A stretch of 58,531 nt of DNA, taken from a virus. The notes beneath the pieces are model-generated. The model searched no databases. It saw only the letters and a list, made by a program, of their open reading frames with translations, and was not told the DNA's origin. Location of the stretch: the IMG/VR virus record IMGVR_UViG_3300007760_000015, positions 1 through 58,531 of that record; one strand, written 5' to 3'. The position numbers and the translations under genes were made by a program. Positions 51,780 through 58,531 of the stretch are shown one piece after another. The number at the start of each line of letters is the position of its first letter. The stretch's first letter is position 1.

Positions 51780-51850
51780 AGGGCTGATTAGATACAGTAT
51801 ACCACATCCGTTTCCTCCTTTTTGGATGTCAATTGAGTATCATCAGCCCT
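51780..51850 (+). ncRNA. Nested hairpin RNA with an anti-Shine-Dalgarno loop
   Basis: AGGGCTGAT (51780-51788) pairs with ATCAGCCCT (51842-51850), GATAC (51791-51795) with GTATC (51837-51841), and ACATCC (51804-51809) with GGATGT (51824-51829). The 14-nt loop contains CCTCC followed by five T (51814-51823), the same as the 16S rRNA anti-SD core. No T-run follows the outer stem. It may titrate or mimic SD pairing, or be a regulatory 3'-UTR of the upstream gene. Confidence 0.55.
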
Positions 51851-52027
51851 ATATTTATGATCACCAATCGTGGGTCCCAGCCATGTAGGCATTAATTCAT
51901 GTGACTGGCAGAGCGCCCAAATAATCCAAACTAATTCCATCGTGTAATTAGAGGCTCTCCTGTCTGGTTCTCAAATAGACTGTTTCACGTGCCTGGGAAG
52001 CTAAAATACCGGCGGACTATCTTAAAA
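51851..52027 (+). other. Non-coding stretch with possible further structure
   Basis: No ORF of note. CCAGcCATG (about 51878-51886) can pair with CATGtgaCTGG; GTCT/AGAC flank a GTTCTCAAAT loop near 51962, reminiscent of a T-arm, but no acceptor stem or CCA can be drawn, so no tRNA is called. Confidence 0.3.
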
Positions 52028-52114
52028 ATGGCTAAAATTAAATCAGCGCAAGCTGCTCAAAAACATTTCGGACTATACTATTTATTATTATACTCAGAGG
52101 GAAAGCTAACGTGA
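52028..52114 (+). CDS. Possible small coupled ORF
   Basis: A 28-residue ORF, MAKIKSAQAAQKHFGLYYLL, whose stop TGA overlaps the GTG start of the next gene. No clear ribosome site. May be a leader peptide. Confidence 0.3.
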   Translation: MAKIKSAQAAQKHFGLYYLLLYSEGKLT

Positions 52115-52308
52115 AAGAAAAAGAAGAATACCTACCATACATACTTGCTAAATTAGAAGATGATGTTATACTACTATGGAACACCGGTCAAGTAGTAGAG
52201 GTAATTAATAATGACCTTGAGTATATCACACTAATACTATTAGCCGTTTACCACGAAAGAGATTACTGGCAATCCATAGGGCTTACCATCGGCGAAGCCT
52301 CAAATTAA
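52111..52308 (+). CDS. Small acidic protein, GTG start
   Basis: A 65-residue protein, MKEKEEYLPYILAKLEDDVI then LLWNTGQVVEVINN. GAGGG at 52097 serves the GTG. Predicted helical, acidic, no family. Confidence 0.45.
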   Translation: MKEKEEYLPYILAKLEDDVILLWNTGQVVEVINNDLEYITLILLAVYHERDYWQSIGLTIGEASN

Positions 52309-52438
52309 GAGTTAGGGTGGCTTGTAACAAGAAAGCTACAGGAAAGGAAGCCTGGACAGGTAGAATGGGGGGGATGGCTAACTATACAATACAGGTGGGG
52401 GGCATTTAATCGTTAATCGCAAAAGTATGACAATATGA
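52309..52438 (+). other. Non-coding stretch with G-rich runs
   Basis: Runs of six to seven G at about 52368 and 52398 are unusual in this AT-rich sequence. No credible ORF; a short frame at 52374 is only 11 codons. It precedes a terminator. Confidence 0.35.
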
Positions 52439-52480
52439 CAGGCTCGCCATACCTGTTTTCATATCGAGCCTGGTTTTTTT
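52439..52480 (+). terminator. Rho-independent terminator
   Basis: CAGGCTCG (52439-52446) pairs with CGAGCCTG (52465-52472), followed by seven T at 52474-52480. Confidence 0.88.
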
Positions 52481-52550
52481 CTCTATAGAAAATGATACTT
52501 TCCCTATATCACTTCGTGATAAAAATAAAAGAGCGTAATTAATTAATGTA

Positions 52551-52618
52551 ATTCACTTATAGCCTATTCACTTATAGCCTATTCACTTATTAAGAGCCTA
52601 TTCATTTATTGAGAGCCT
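52551..52618 (+). repeat. Degenerate tandem repeat ATTCACTTATAGCCT
   Basis: Two perfect 15-bp copies (52551-52580) and two longer variants (52581-52599, 52600-52618) with inserted GA-rich bases before GCCT. They lie just upstream of a promoter and could be regulator-binding sites. Confidence 0.65.
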
Positions 52619-52637
52619 AAATTATTTAAAATAGTTC

Positions 52638-52666
52638 TTGACTTTATCATATATTATATGTAAGTT
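52638..52666 (+). promoter_or_regulatory. Sigma70-type promoter of the gene at 52693
   Basis: TTGACT at 52638-52643, 17-bp spacer, TAAGTT at 52661-52666. Confidence 0.65.
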
Positions 52667-52692
52667 CGGGTGTTATGAGAAAGGATATGTCA

Positions 52693-53109
52693 GTGAAAAC
52701 AGTTAAACAGTTAAATCATATTTATAATGACCTCGATTATCTGGAGGTTAATAATAGTTATAGAGAGTTTATTGGTAGTATGCATTCCGCATTAGTTAAT
52801 GGTAGGAAGGTTACTCCTAAGATGTCAAGTGCTATTAATGGTGTTATAGAAAGGTATAAGAAGTATCTGTATAAGATAAATAATTCTGATTATATAAAGA
52901 ACCGAACTGCATTAGTCGAGAAGGTTGATAAAGTTATTTATTATTTAGATACCGCAGAATACTCAAGTAATTTCAAGTATGAAAGGGAATCTTTTTTAAG
53001 TTCGTTACGGAAGCAAGCTTATAGAAATGGTACTCTTTCTCCCAAGCAAAAGAAAGCGTTGAATAAGATGTATAAACAGTTTAAGAAAAAAGTTGAAAAT
53101 AAGTCTTGA
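52693..53109 (+). CDS. Helical protein with two internal repeats, GTG start
   Basis: A 138-residue protein. GTG 52693 is chosen because AAAGGA lies 7 nt upstream, exactly as at 51544 and 53162; ATG 52675 is nearly leaderless. Two ~35-residue repeats, YREFIGSMHSALVNGRKVTP and YERESFLSSLRKQAYRNGTL (then SPKQKKAL), each end in a helix of K and Y. I recall such FxxSLxxQ...LSxKQ modules in phage proteins of unknown function. Confidence 0.55.
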   Translation: MKTVKQLNHIYNDLDYLEVNNSYREFIGSMHSALVNGRKVTPKMSSAINGVIERYKKYLYKINNSDYIKNRTALVEKVDKVIYYLDTAEYSSNFKYERESFLSSLRKQAYRNGTLSPKQKKALNKMYKQFKKKVENKS

Positions 53110-53134
53110 CTTTATCAATTATTGTTTGTATATT
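53106..53134 (+). promoter_or_regulatory. Sigma70-type promoter of the gene at 53162
   Basis: TTGACT at 53106-53111, 17-bp spacer, TATATT at 53129-53134. Confidence 0.7.
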
Positions 53135-53161
53135 TAGTCGAAATGAAAAAAGGAAATAAAA

Positions 53162-53638
53162 ATGAGATTTACCGAAATAGATAGAACATTTGAAGGAACT
53201 GTTCCAGAAGGAACAGATTTAATCGTAGTAGAAAAAGTTGATGTAGATAATGGAACATTCAAATCAGCAATGGCGTTATACGGATTTGATGAAGTTGGAA
53301 TGTTCACAGAAACTACAATGCAATACGTTTATCCAGTTTACGGATTTTTAAAAATAGAAACAAAAGAGGAAAATGAAATGAATGCACTTTCAGTATCAAT
53401 ACACAATAATGAATTAGAAGTAATACCATCAAACGATAATGGGTTTGATTTTCTATATGATGAGGAGTTTGAATACTTTGATGAAGATAGTAATCAAGAA
53501 TTAGATGTCCATTGGAATATCAAGTTAGGTGATGTGATAATCACAAATGTAAATGGAATGAGTGGAGATGAGTTCTATCACGACTTTACAGATACGGCTG
53601 TTGAAATTATTGATTATATTAATACAGAGTTTTTTTAA
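53162..53638 (+). CDS. Acidic hypothetical protein
   Basis: A 158-residue protein, MRFTEIDRTFEGTVPEGTDL, acidic, with two apparent halves joined near residue 70 (internal Met at EENEMNALSVSIHNNELEVI). The second half may also be translated alone. Own promoter and AAAGGA. No family recognised. Confidence 0.55.
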   Translation: MRFTEIDRTFEGTVPEGTDLIVVEKVDVDNGTFKSAMALYGFDEVGMFTETTMQYVYPVYGFLKIETKEENEMNALSVSIHNNELEVIPSNDNGFDFLYDEEFEYFDEDSNQELDVHWNIKLGDVIITNVNGMSGDEFYHDFTDTAVEIIDYINTEFF

Positions 53639-53646
53639 AAAAAGAC

Positions 53647-53675
53647 TTGACATTAACAAATATTATTCGTAAGAT
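53647..53675 (+). promoter_or_regulatory. Sigma70-type promoter of the LPD29-like gene
   Basis: TTGACA at 53647-53652, 17-bp spacer, TAAGAT at 53670-53675. Confidence 0.7.
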
Positions 53676-53704
53676 CAGTTGTAACAAAAAAGGAAACTAA
53701 ACAA

Positions 53705-54112
53705 ATGGCATATTACTCACAAGATAGAAAAAAATCAGTTGCTCCAAAGGTGAGAACATTACTTAAAGAATACGGACTTAAAGGTTCATTGTCTGTTGAT
53801 AATTATTCCACAGTTGTATTAACTATTAGAGAAGGAAAGTTAGACTTCATTCGTAACTATAACGAAATGGTAGAAACTCCAAACTCAATGAATAGCAATC
53901 CAATACACACAGATGGTTATATGAATGTAAATGTATATTGGTATAAAGACCACTTCTCCGGTAAAGTTAAAGAATTCTTTACTAAAATATTAAGAGTTCT
54001 TAATGAGGGAAACCATAACAATTCAGATGCAATGACTGACTACTTTGATGTGGGTTGGTATGTTGATGTTAATGTTGGTCGTTGGGATAAAAATTATAAG
54101 TTGGTTAGATAA
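53705..54112 (+). CDS. LPD29-like polyvalent-protein domain
   Basis: A 135-residue protein: KVRTLLKEYGLKGSLSVDNY, STVVLTIREGKLDFIRN, VNVYWYKDHFSGKVKEFFTK, NHNNSDAMTDYFDVGWYVDV. The pattern matches the LPD29 domain found in phage and plasmid polyvalent proteins, which are thought to enter the cell with the DNA or act early. AAGGAAAC ribosome site. Followed after one base by the next gene. Confidence 0.7.
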   Translation: MAYYSQDRKKSVAPKVRTLLKEYGLKGSLSVDNYSTVVLTIREGKLDFIRNYNEMVETPNSMNSNPIHTDGYMNVNVYWYKDHFSGKVKEFFTKILRVLNEGNHNNSDAMTDYFDVGWYVDVNVGRWDKNYKLVR

Positions 54113-54113
54113 A

Positions 54114-54446
54114 ATGAGTGATAAAAAAGAAGCAGGTAAAACATTAGCTAAAAAGTTCCGTAAAGAATTATCTACTATTATGAGTAAAATGGGATTTAAA
54201 ATATCCGTTACTACCAAATATAAATATTGGGAAACTGACATTAATGTTACTATTAAAGAAGTACCCAAAAATTTTCCAGTTTGGGAAAGAGAATATAGTA
54301 CATGGGATAAAACTGAAAAGGCTAAACGATTACGGGAAACCATTGAAAGTAGATTTGAATCTATTAAAGAGAATCATGAATTTCAAATTTATATGAATTT
54401 AAATGTAATGTTTGATAGTAACATTCCTTATATAGAAATTTCTTAG
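54114..54446 (+). CDS. Hypothetical protein paired with the LPD29-like gene
   Basis: A 110-residue protein starting MSDKKEAGKTLAKKFRKELS; ATG 54114 is preferred over 54045. TTKYKYWETDINVTIKEVPK and FQIYMNLNVMFDSNIPYIEI suggest a small alpha/beta fold similar in layout to its neighbour (both have W-x-x-D/N-V-N strands), so possibly a divergent duplicate. Function unknown. Confidence 0.5.
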   Translation: MSDKKEAGKTLAKKFRKELSTIMSKMGFKISVTTKYKYWETDINVTIKEVPKNFPVWEREYSTWDKTEKAKRLRETIESRFESIKENHEFQIYMNLNVMFDSNIPYIEIS

Positions 54447-54518
54447 AAAATCCAAAATAAAAAAAATACTTTCAGTATAATAAGAGATACTTATATATTA
54501 GATAAACGAAAGATAATT

Positions 54519-55505
54519 ATGGCAAAGAAAAAAAATAAACTTGAAGAATTAAGGAGTAATTTACGAATGAAAGAACTGCAAGAATTACCTTATTATGAGG
54601 GCCCAGATGATCATTACGCTACAAGAGCTGATGAAGAATATGAAAATTTTTATACTCAATATTCATCAGAGGGTTCTACACTATATAGACCTGTACCGGC
54701 TACGAGGCCTGTACTACCACCTGGCTTTTATGAAGCTGGGGCTGATAATATGGGTATTTATGTAGATAAGAAAGACCATAACAGTAATGAGTTAATTAGA
54801 TTTCCAGATAGTGTAGCTGATTCTGTTATTGGAGAGTTTGAAAAATTTTGGTCAATGCATGATGAATATATTCGCCGTGGTGAACATCATAAACGTGGGT
54901 TTTTATTGTGGGGTCCTCCTGGCGGAGGAAAAACATCTACTGTATCTTTTATTATTCAAGACTTTATTAAATCGGGAAACATTGTATTAGATTTCAGTTA
55001 TCATATAATAGAAACGCTCCGTCAAATTAGAATGGTAGAACCACATAGAAAAGTATTAGTGGTAATGGAAGATATAGATAGTATTATCAGAAGCGCAGAT
55101 ATGGAACAAATAGTACTTCAGTTTTTGGATGGCGCTGTACCACATAAGAATACTATTGTGATAGCTACAACAAACTACCCCGAACAGTTACCGGACCGGA
55201 TAATTAATAGACCCTCTCGTTTTGATAGAGTAAGTTATATTGGCGTTCCAACTAAACTGCATAGGGAAATATATATCAAGGAGAAATCCAAAGCAAAAAG
55301 ATCGCAGAAGGCTTTGAATAAAATGATTAAAGATACCGATGGTTTTACGTTAGCACATATCAAGGAACTTATCTTAGCCGTTGAAGTGTTCGGGTTGGCG
55401 TATGACGAAACTTTAGAACGTCTTAACAAAATGAGAAAGCGTACCGAACATAGTAACGATTATGAAGATGATTTAAGGGGGAAACATGACTCACTCGGAT
55501 TCTAA
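54519..55505 (+). CDS. AAA+ ATPase
   Basis: A 328-residue AAA+ protein: Walker A LLWGPPGGGKTSTVSFI (near residue 135), Walker B VLVVMEDIDSI, sensor ATTNYPEQLP and arginine finger NRPSRFDRVSYIG. The N-terminal ~90 residues are low-complexity and may bind a partner. It resembles BCS1/FtsH-type AAA domains without a protease. Possible roles are chaperone or remodelling of host or head proteins. It overlaps the next gene by 20 nt. Confidence 0.8.
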   Translation: MAKKKNKLEELRSNLRMKELQELPYYEGPDDHYATRADEEYENFYTQYSSEGSTLYRPVPATRPVLPPGFYEAGADNMGIYVDKKDHNSNELIRFPDSVADSVIGEFEKFWSMHDEYIRRGEHHKRGFLLWGPPGGGKTSTVSFIIQDFIKSGNIVLDFSYHIIETLRQIRMVEPHRKVLVVMEDIDSIIRSADMEQIVLQFLDGAVPHKNTIVIATTNYPEQLPDRIINRPSRFDRVSYIGVPTKLHREIYIKEKSKAKRSQKALNKMIKDTDGFTLAHIKELILAVEVFGLAYDETLERLNKMRKRTEHSNDYEDDLRGKHDSLGF

Positions 55506-55764
55506 AGGAAGTTGGGGAAGAGTTGTAGCGACAAATTCTGATGGTACACCGTTTGTCCGTATCAAGAATGAACATCTAATTAAGAAACGAAAAACTATTA
55601 AACGACACAAGTCAATTAAAATATTACTGTTATCCATACCATGGTTTATATTTACTATTGCATGGAATTACATATTTCCAGAAGCGTCACCATTTGATGA
55701 TGTCTTTATGGCGACTTGCCTTTATTTTTTTAGTAGAAGCTTTATTGGAAGATTTTTCGATTGA
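55486..55764 (+). CDS. Membrane protein
   Basis: A 92-residue protein with a basic stretch KKRKTIKRHKSIKILLLSIP, a transmembrane segment WFIFTIAWNYIF and a second hydrophobic segment near the end. The basic residues suggest a cytoplasmic N-terminus. Coupled to the AAA+ gene by overlap, so it could anchor the ATPase. Confidence 0.5.
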   Translation: MTHSDSKGSWGRVVATNSDGTPFVRIKNEHLIKKRKTIKRHKSIKILLLSIPWFIFTIAWNYIFPEASPFDDVFMATCLYFFSRSFIGRFFD

Positions 55765-55805
55765 AGGAGATAATCAAATAACAATAAACATATAGGAGAA
55801 ATAAT

Positions 55806-56048
55806 ATGTTAAGTTACTTAAACAACAAATACAAAACAAAACAACAAAGAGAAACTCTATTTGATAGAATAGTGGGAACTCTTGCACTCATCGGATTTAC
55901 GTCTTATATTATATTTGAATTTAGATTGGATATAGTACACTTTATTCCAATAACCATTATAATATACCTACTTTGGCGTGGTATGATAAACGTAGTAAAG
56001 AGTGTAGTAAGTTGGGTGCATGATGGAACAGATGAATTCAGTATATAG
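55806..56048 (+). CDS. Small membrane protein
   Basis: An 80-residue protein with two transmembrane segments (IVGTLALIGFTSYIIFEF and VHFIPITIIIYLLWRGMINV). SD TAGGAG. Unknown function; possibly membrane remodelling or lysis-related. Confidence 0.5.
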   Translation: MLSYLNNKYKTKQQRETLFDRIVGTLALIGFTSYIIFEFRLDIVHFIPITIIIYLLWRGMINVVKSVVSWVHDGTDEFSI

Positions 56049-56286
56049 TATTACAATTACGGTTACTAATGTTCGGCGTGCTGTTAAGTGGTACGCTGAA
56101 CATTTTGATTGTAAAGTTATAGATGAAGAAAATGGGATACTAGAGTTTGATAATATTAAGTTAGTATTATCTAAACTACAAGATAATCCACCACATTTAA
56201 CATTTGTTAGTGATACAATAGAAGATGAAAAATTTGATCACGATACATTTGGAAATATAATTAAATATATAGGAGAAAAAAAATGA
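56032..56286 (+). CDS. VOC/glyoxalase-fold small protein
   Basis: An 84-residue protein, MNSVYSITITVTNVRRAVKW YAEHF, the start of the vicinal-oxygen-chelate fold, followed by IDEENGILEFDNIKLVLSKL. Only half of a two-module VOC protein, so it would dimerise. ATG 56032 is preferred. Overlaps both neighbours. Confidence 0.55.
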   Translation: MNSVYSITITVTNVRRAVKWYAEHFDCKVIDEENGILEFDNIKLVLSKLQDNPPHLTFVSDTIEDEKFDHDTFGNIIKYIGEKK

Positions 56287-56483
56287 AAGTAAGAACAGAT
56301 GATGCGCCTGTTATGGATTTAGGTACAATGCTTGAAATCGTCAATAGCGCACAATTAGCAGTTGGTGAAACAAAACAATTTAAACTTGATGATGAGTTTT
56401 TTGATATGATTTCAATAGAGTTACAAAATTGGGAATATCTAATGGGGTTAATTCCAATACCAATGAAATTAGCAAAGGCATAA
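56283..56483 (+). CDS. Small acidic hypothetical protein
   Basis: A 66-residue protein, MKVRTDDAPVMDLGTMLEIV, acidic; coupled to the VOC-fold gene (ATGA) with TAGGAG. No family. Confidence 0.5.
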   Translation: MKVRTDDAPVMDLGTMLEIVNSAQLAVGETKQFKLDDEFFDMISIELQNWEYLMGLIPIPMKLAKA

Positions 56484-56485
56484 TC

Positions 56486-56698
56486 ATGAAAGAGATACAG
56501 AAGAATAGTAGAGAGGTCATACGGATAAGTGAATCCGAATATGAAGGTCATAAGTTTGTAGACTTGAGAATATGGTATAGTGATAATGGTGAATATAAAC
56601 CCACTAAGAAAGGTATATCATTTAACCCGACATTAGCTAAAGAAGTAGTTGAAGGAATTTTAGATGTAGTTGAAAAATTTAATTGGGATAACTTTTAA
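56486..56698 (+). CDS. PC4/p15-like single-stranded DNA-binding protein
   Basis: A 70-residue protein: REVIRISESEYEGHKFVDLR, IWYSDNGEYKPTKKGISFNP. This is the PC4 (transcriptional coactivator p15) pattern VDIRxWY..G...PTKKGIxF, an ssDNA-binding dimer known in some phages and bacteria. ATG 56486 is preferred. It may take part in replication or transcription. Confidence 0.7.
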   Translation: MKEIQKNSREVIRISESEYEGHKFVDLRIWYSDNGEYKPTKKGISFNPTLAKEVVEGILDVVEKFNWDNF

Positions 56699-56715
56699 AG
56701 AAAATTTTTAAATTG

Positions 56716-56734
56716 TATATTTATATATGAAGTA
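56716..56734 (+). promoter_or_regulatory. Repeated TATATTTATATATGAAGTA element
   Basis: Identical to 33053-33071; 26 nt before the ATG at 56760 with CGGAG between. Likely promoter of the internal-head-protein group. Confidence 0.4.
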
Positions 56735-56759
56735 TACTATAATTTCGGAGAACAGTTCC

Positions 56760-57512
56760 ATGACAGATAAAATTAAGGAAGTAATTAAAGAGTTACAACT
56801 TAACGAAAACCCAGCGGCTATGGCAGCAGCATCAATGGCATCTATTAAAATAAAGAATCCAAAGACAGGCAAAGAGAATTCTGCGGTTACAGCTCTCCGT
56901 GATAAAGATCACCCCAATCATAAAAAAGCAAAAGGTATATTTTCTCGTTTAAAAGATAAGTTTTCCAAAAAGAAAAAAGATACTCCAAAAAAACAATCTA
57001 AAGCTGATGGTGATTTTTATGCAAAGCAAATGGGATTTAAAAGAGAATCCATAGAATCTAAACTCCGTAATATGATTAGAAAAGAGTTACAATCCATAAA
57101 CGAAGCCACCGGCAAAGAAAAGGTATTTATGCAAAATGGATTTTTATGGATTTCGTGGTCAACTGGAAGTGGTTCAACTACCAGAATGAGAGGTAGAGGA
57201 TTTGTTACCGATAAAAAAGGTGATAAAAATTTTGATTCTGATGCTACACAATTTGCACAATGGGCAAAGAAAAATAAACCAATTAAAAAACAGAAACAAC
57301 ATAATGGTAGTATTATGTATTTATTCAAAATACCAGAATACATTAGAGGAATTGATAGTAGAGATTTAAGTGTTTGGGGTGGTGAAGTTAAGCCAAATAA
57401 ATGGGTATATTTAATGGTATCGTCAGGTAAAATAAATGTAATTACTGTATTTCACTCAAAAGCTGAGGCGATGTCTTGGTTTAATACTACGAGTAGTGCC
57501 GATGATAAATAG
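56760..57512 (+). CDS. Putative internal head protein with prohead-protease sites
   Basis: A 250-residue protein. MTDKIKEVIKELQLNE followed by NPAA is an amphipathic segment ending in L-N-E; a second, KLRNMIRKELQSINE then ATGKEK, ends in I-N-E|A. T4 gp21 protease cuts after (I/L)-x-E, so both look like cleavage sites. Between them is a very basic, Lys-rich linker. The C-terminal ~130 residues (VFMQNGFLWISWSTGSGS) form a folded domain that would be released in the head. ATG 56760 has CGGAG. Confidence 0.55.
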   Translation: MTDKIKEVIKELQLNENPAAMAAASMASIKIKNPKTGKENSAVTALRDKDHPNHKKAKGIFSRLKDKFSKKKKDTPKKQSKADGDFYAKQMGFKRESIESKLRNMIRKELQSINEATGKEKVFMQNGFLWISWSTGSGSTTRMRGRGFVTDKKGDKNFDSDATQFAQWAKKNKPIKKQKQHNGSIMYLFKIPEYIRGIDSRDLSVWGGEVKPNKWVYLMVSSGKINVITVFHSKAEAMSWFNTTSSADDK

Positions 57513-57522
57513 GAGTAACAAA

Positions 57523-57810
57523 ATGAAAATAACTAAATCACAATTAAGAGAAATGATTAGAGAAGTTTTGAGTGAAGGTGAATTTGCATTTAAACAAGCA
57601 TTAAAGAAAGCCCCAAAAGTGGGTGAGTATTATGTTTTATCCAATCAATATGGCCGTCCAGCAAAAACTTATTATTACATAGTAGATAATGACGCAAAAA
57701 TTTTCCATCATAAAGATAAAAAATGGCGTAAGAAGGAATTAAGTCAGATGCGGACATACGCATTCGGTACAGAAAAATCTGCTGTTGATTACATTAAAAA
57801 GAATCTGTAA
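57523..57810 (+). CDS. Putative internal head protein with N-terminal targeting segment
   Basis: A 95-residue protein, MKITKSQLREMIREVLSE then GEFAFKQAL, an 18-residue amphipathic helix ending in L-S-E|G, similar to the capsid-targeting sequence of T4 internal proteins. The rest (VGEYYVLSNQYGRPAKTYYY) is a small folded domain. ATG 57523 with AGGAG. Confidence 0.55.
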   Translation: MKITKSQLREMIREVLSEGEFAFKQALKKAPKVGEYYVLSNQYGRPAKTYYYIVDNDAKIFHHKDKKWRKKELSQMRTYAFGTEKSAVDYIKKNL

Positions 57811-57866
57811 ACAGAGGTCGTAAAGAGAAATCACGATTGAAAAAGAAAACAACGGAGAATGTTGAT

Positions 57867-58531
57867 ATGAACGAACAAAAATTAAGAAGAGCTATCAGAG
57901 AAATGCTAAAGGAAGATTGGTGGAGTGATATGAGTTCATACGACCAACAAAAATATATTAAGGACCATCCCGGAAGTGATAAAGCCAAATCTTCAAAAAA
58001 ATCTAAAAAAGATAAAGAAGATAAGAGAAAGAAATTAACAAAGAAAGATTATGAAGTAGATGCTGCTACCGGCAAAGCTGTTAAGAAGAAAGAAAAGAAA
58101 AAGGAAGACCCAAAGAAAAAAGATAAACACGTACAAGCAATTAAGAAGGGAATGTTCCCCGGCTCTAAAGAATATAAGAAATTTATGGCTAAAAACGAAT
58201 CCATAAATGAAGATAAGTTTTCAAAACAACAACTGAATAAGTTAAAGTCGTCATATGGGTCACTTAAAACAATGAATCCATCATCACCTATCTATAAGAA
58301 ATTTATTAAGTTTTTAGAGAAGTTACCTAAAAACCAATTAAAACAATTAGCAGATGCAGATATAAAATTTATATCAATGTTAGCAAAGAACAGAATTAAA
58401 GAATCCATAAACGAAGCAACAGAATTTATCGCAATTTACAACAGAAAAAAGATTATAGTAAAAGGTGATAGCCTTTATGATGCTAAATTACAAGCTATTA
58501 AACAATTAAAAGTTCCAAAATCAAAACAAGG
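57867..58531 (+). CDS. Putative internal head polyprotein (3' end outside the window)
   Basis: At least 221 residues, open at the right edge. MNEQKLRRAIREMLKE resembles the N-termini of the two preceding genes. A long Lys-rich region follows, then NESINE|DKFSKQQL and KESINE|ATEFIAIY, two I-N-E sites that would separate a ~60-residue helical domain and a C-terminal domain (IIVKGDSLYDAKLQAIKQLK). It may be cut into several peptides inside the head. ACGGAGA ribosome site. Confidence 0.55.
   Translation, partial: MNEQKLRRAIREMLKEDWWSDMSSYDQQKYIKDHPGSDKAKSSKKSKKDKEDKRKKLTKKDYEVDAATGKAVKKKEKKKEDPKKKDKHVQAIKKGMFPGSKEYKKFMAKNESINEDKFSKQQLNKLKSSYGSLKTMNPSSPIYKKFIKFLEKLPKNQLKQLADADIKFISMLAKNRIKESINEATEFIAIYNRKKIIVKGDSLYDAKLQAIKQLKVPKSKQ

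Noticed and set aside
51856-52020. tRNA-like element
   Set aside because: A T-arm-like GTTCTCAAAT loop is present but no acceptor stem, anticodon arm or CCA end can be drawn.

Overview
The window is a stretch of a large, AT-rich, tailed DNA phage with a T4-type (myovirus) core. The evidence is gene content and order: a tape-measure and baseplate block, then single-stranded-DNA-binding protein (gp32-like), RecA/UvsX, RNase H, replicative helicase (gp41-like), family B polymerase (gp43-like), sliding clamp (gp45-like) and both clamp-loader subunits (gp44- and gp62-like). All convincing genes lie on the + strand. The promoters that can be read are ordinary sigma70-type sites, and one gene encodes a lipoprotein, which fits a Gram-negative host. 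The host cannot be named from sequence alone, but similar gene sets are typical of marine T4-like phages.

Layout. 0-9.6 kb: end of a baseplate/tail-chaperone gene, tape measure, large baseplate proteins and a gp53-like LysM protein. 9.6-15.1 kb: ThyX, a divergent family A-like polymerase, a GIY-YIG homing endonuclease and a large unknown protein. 15.1-33 kb: the replication and recombination block, a DNA methyltransferase, a B12-dependent ribonucleotide reductase, three Mom-like DNA-modification proteins, an Nmad1-type protein, a RecB/Cas4-like nuclease and a SLOG protein. 33-46.5 kb: a glycan cluster of glycosyltransferases, methyltransferases, a cupin, a DegT-like protein and GDP-mannose 4,6-dehydratase. 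46.5-56.7 kb: an accessory region of small genes, each often with its own sigma70 promoter, with a fourth Mom-like protein, repeat arrays, terminators, structured RNA and an AAA+ ATPase. 56.7 kb to the end: proteins with short amphipathic segments followed by I/L-x-E sites, like T4 internal head proteins cut by the prohead protease.

The most striking observation is a pair of apparent programmed ribosome-bypass (hop) sites. In the split DNA polymerase (25182-25260) and in a split glycosyltransferase (33559-33655) a short ORF is cut by a stop codon placed directly after a sense codon. The same sense codon recurs 2 nt (ACT TA ACT) or 10 nt (CTG, 10 nt, CTG) later, and joining the two restores a conserved motif exactly: polymerase motif C (YIDT|DSIF), and the glycosyltransferase N-terminus (SDDL|RMSSG). 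Both sites have a strong hairpin whose 3' arm is the conserved coding sequence, an AAGGAGG before the hairpin, and a start codon opening M(N)KIK. This is the logic of the T4 gene 60 bypass (matched codons, stop after take-off, hairpin, split gene linked to homing elements), but with much shorter gaps and in two unrelated genes. No translation data were available, so this is inference from sequence.

Other notable points are four Mom-like paralogues together with Nmad1 and a methyltransferase (a likely DNA hypermodification system), an apparent AUU start for the polymerase, a family A-like polymerase alongside the family B one, a hairpin RNA with an anti-Shine-Dalgarno loop, and divergent promoters that would make antisense RNA.
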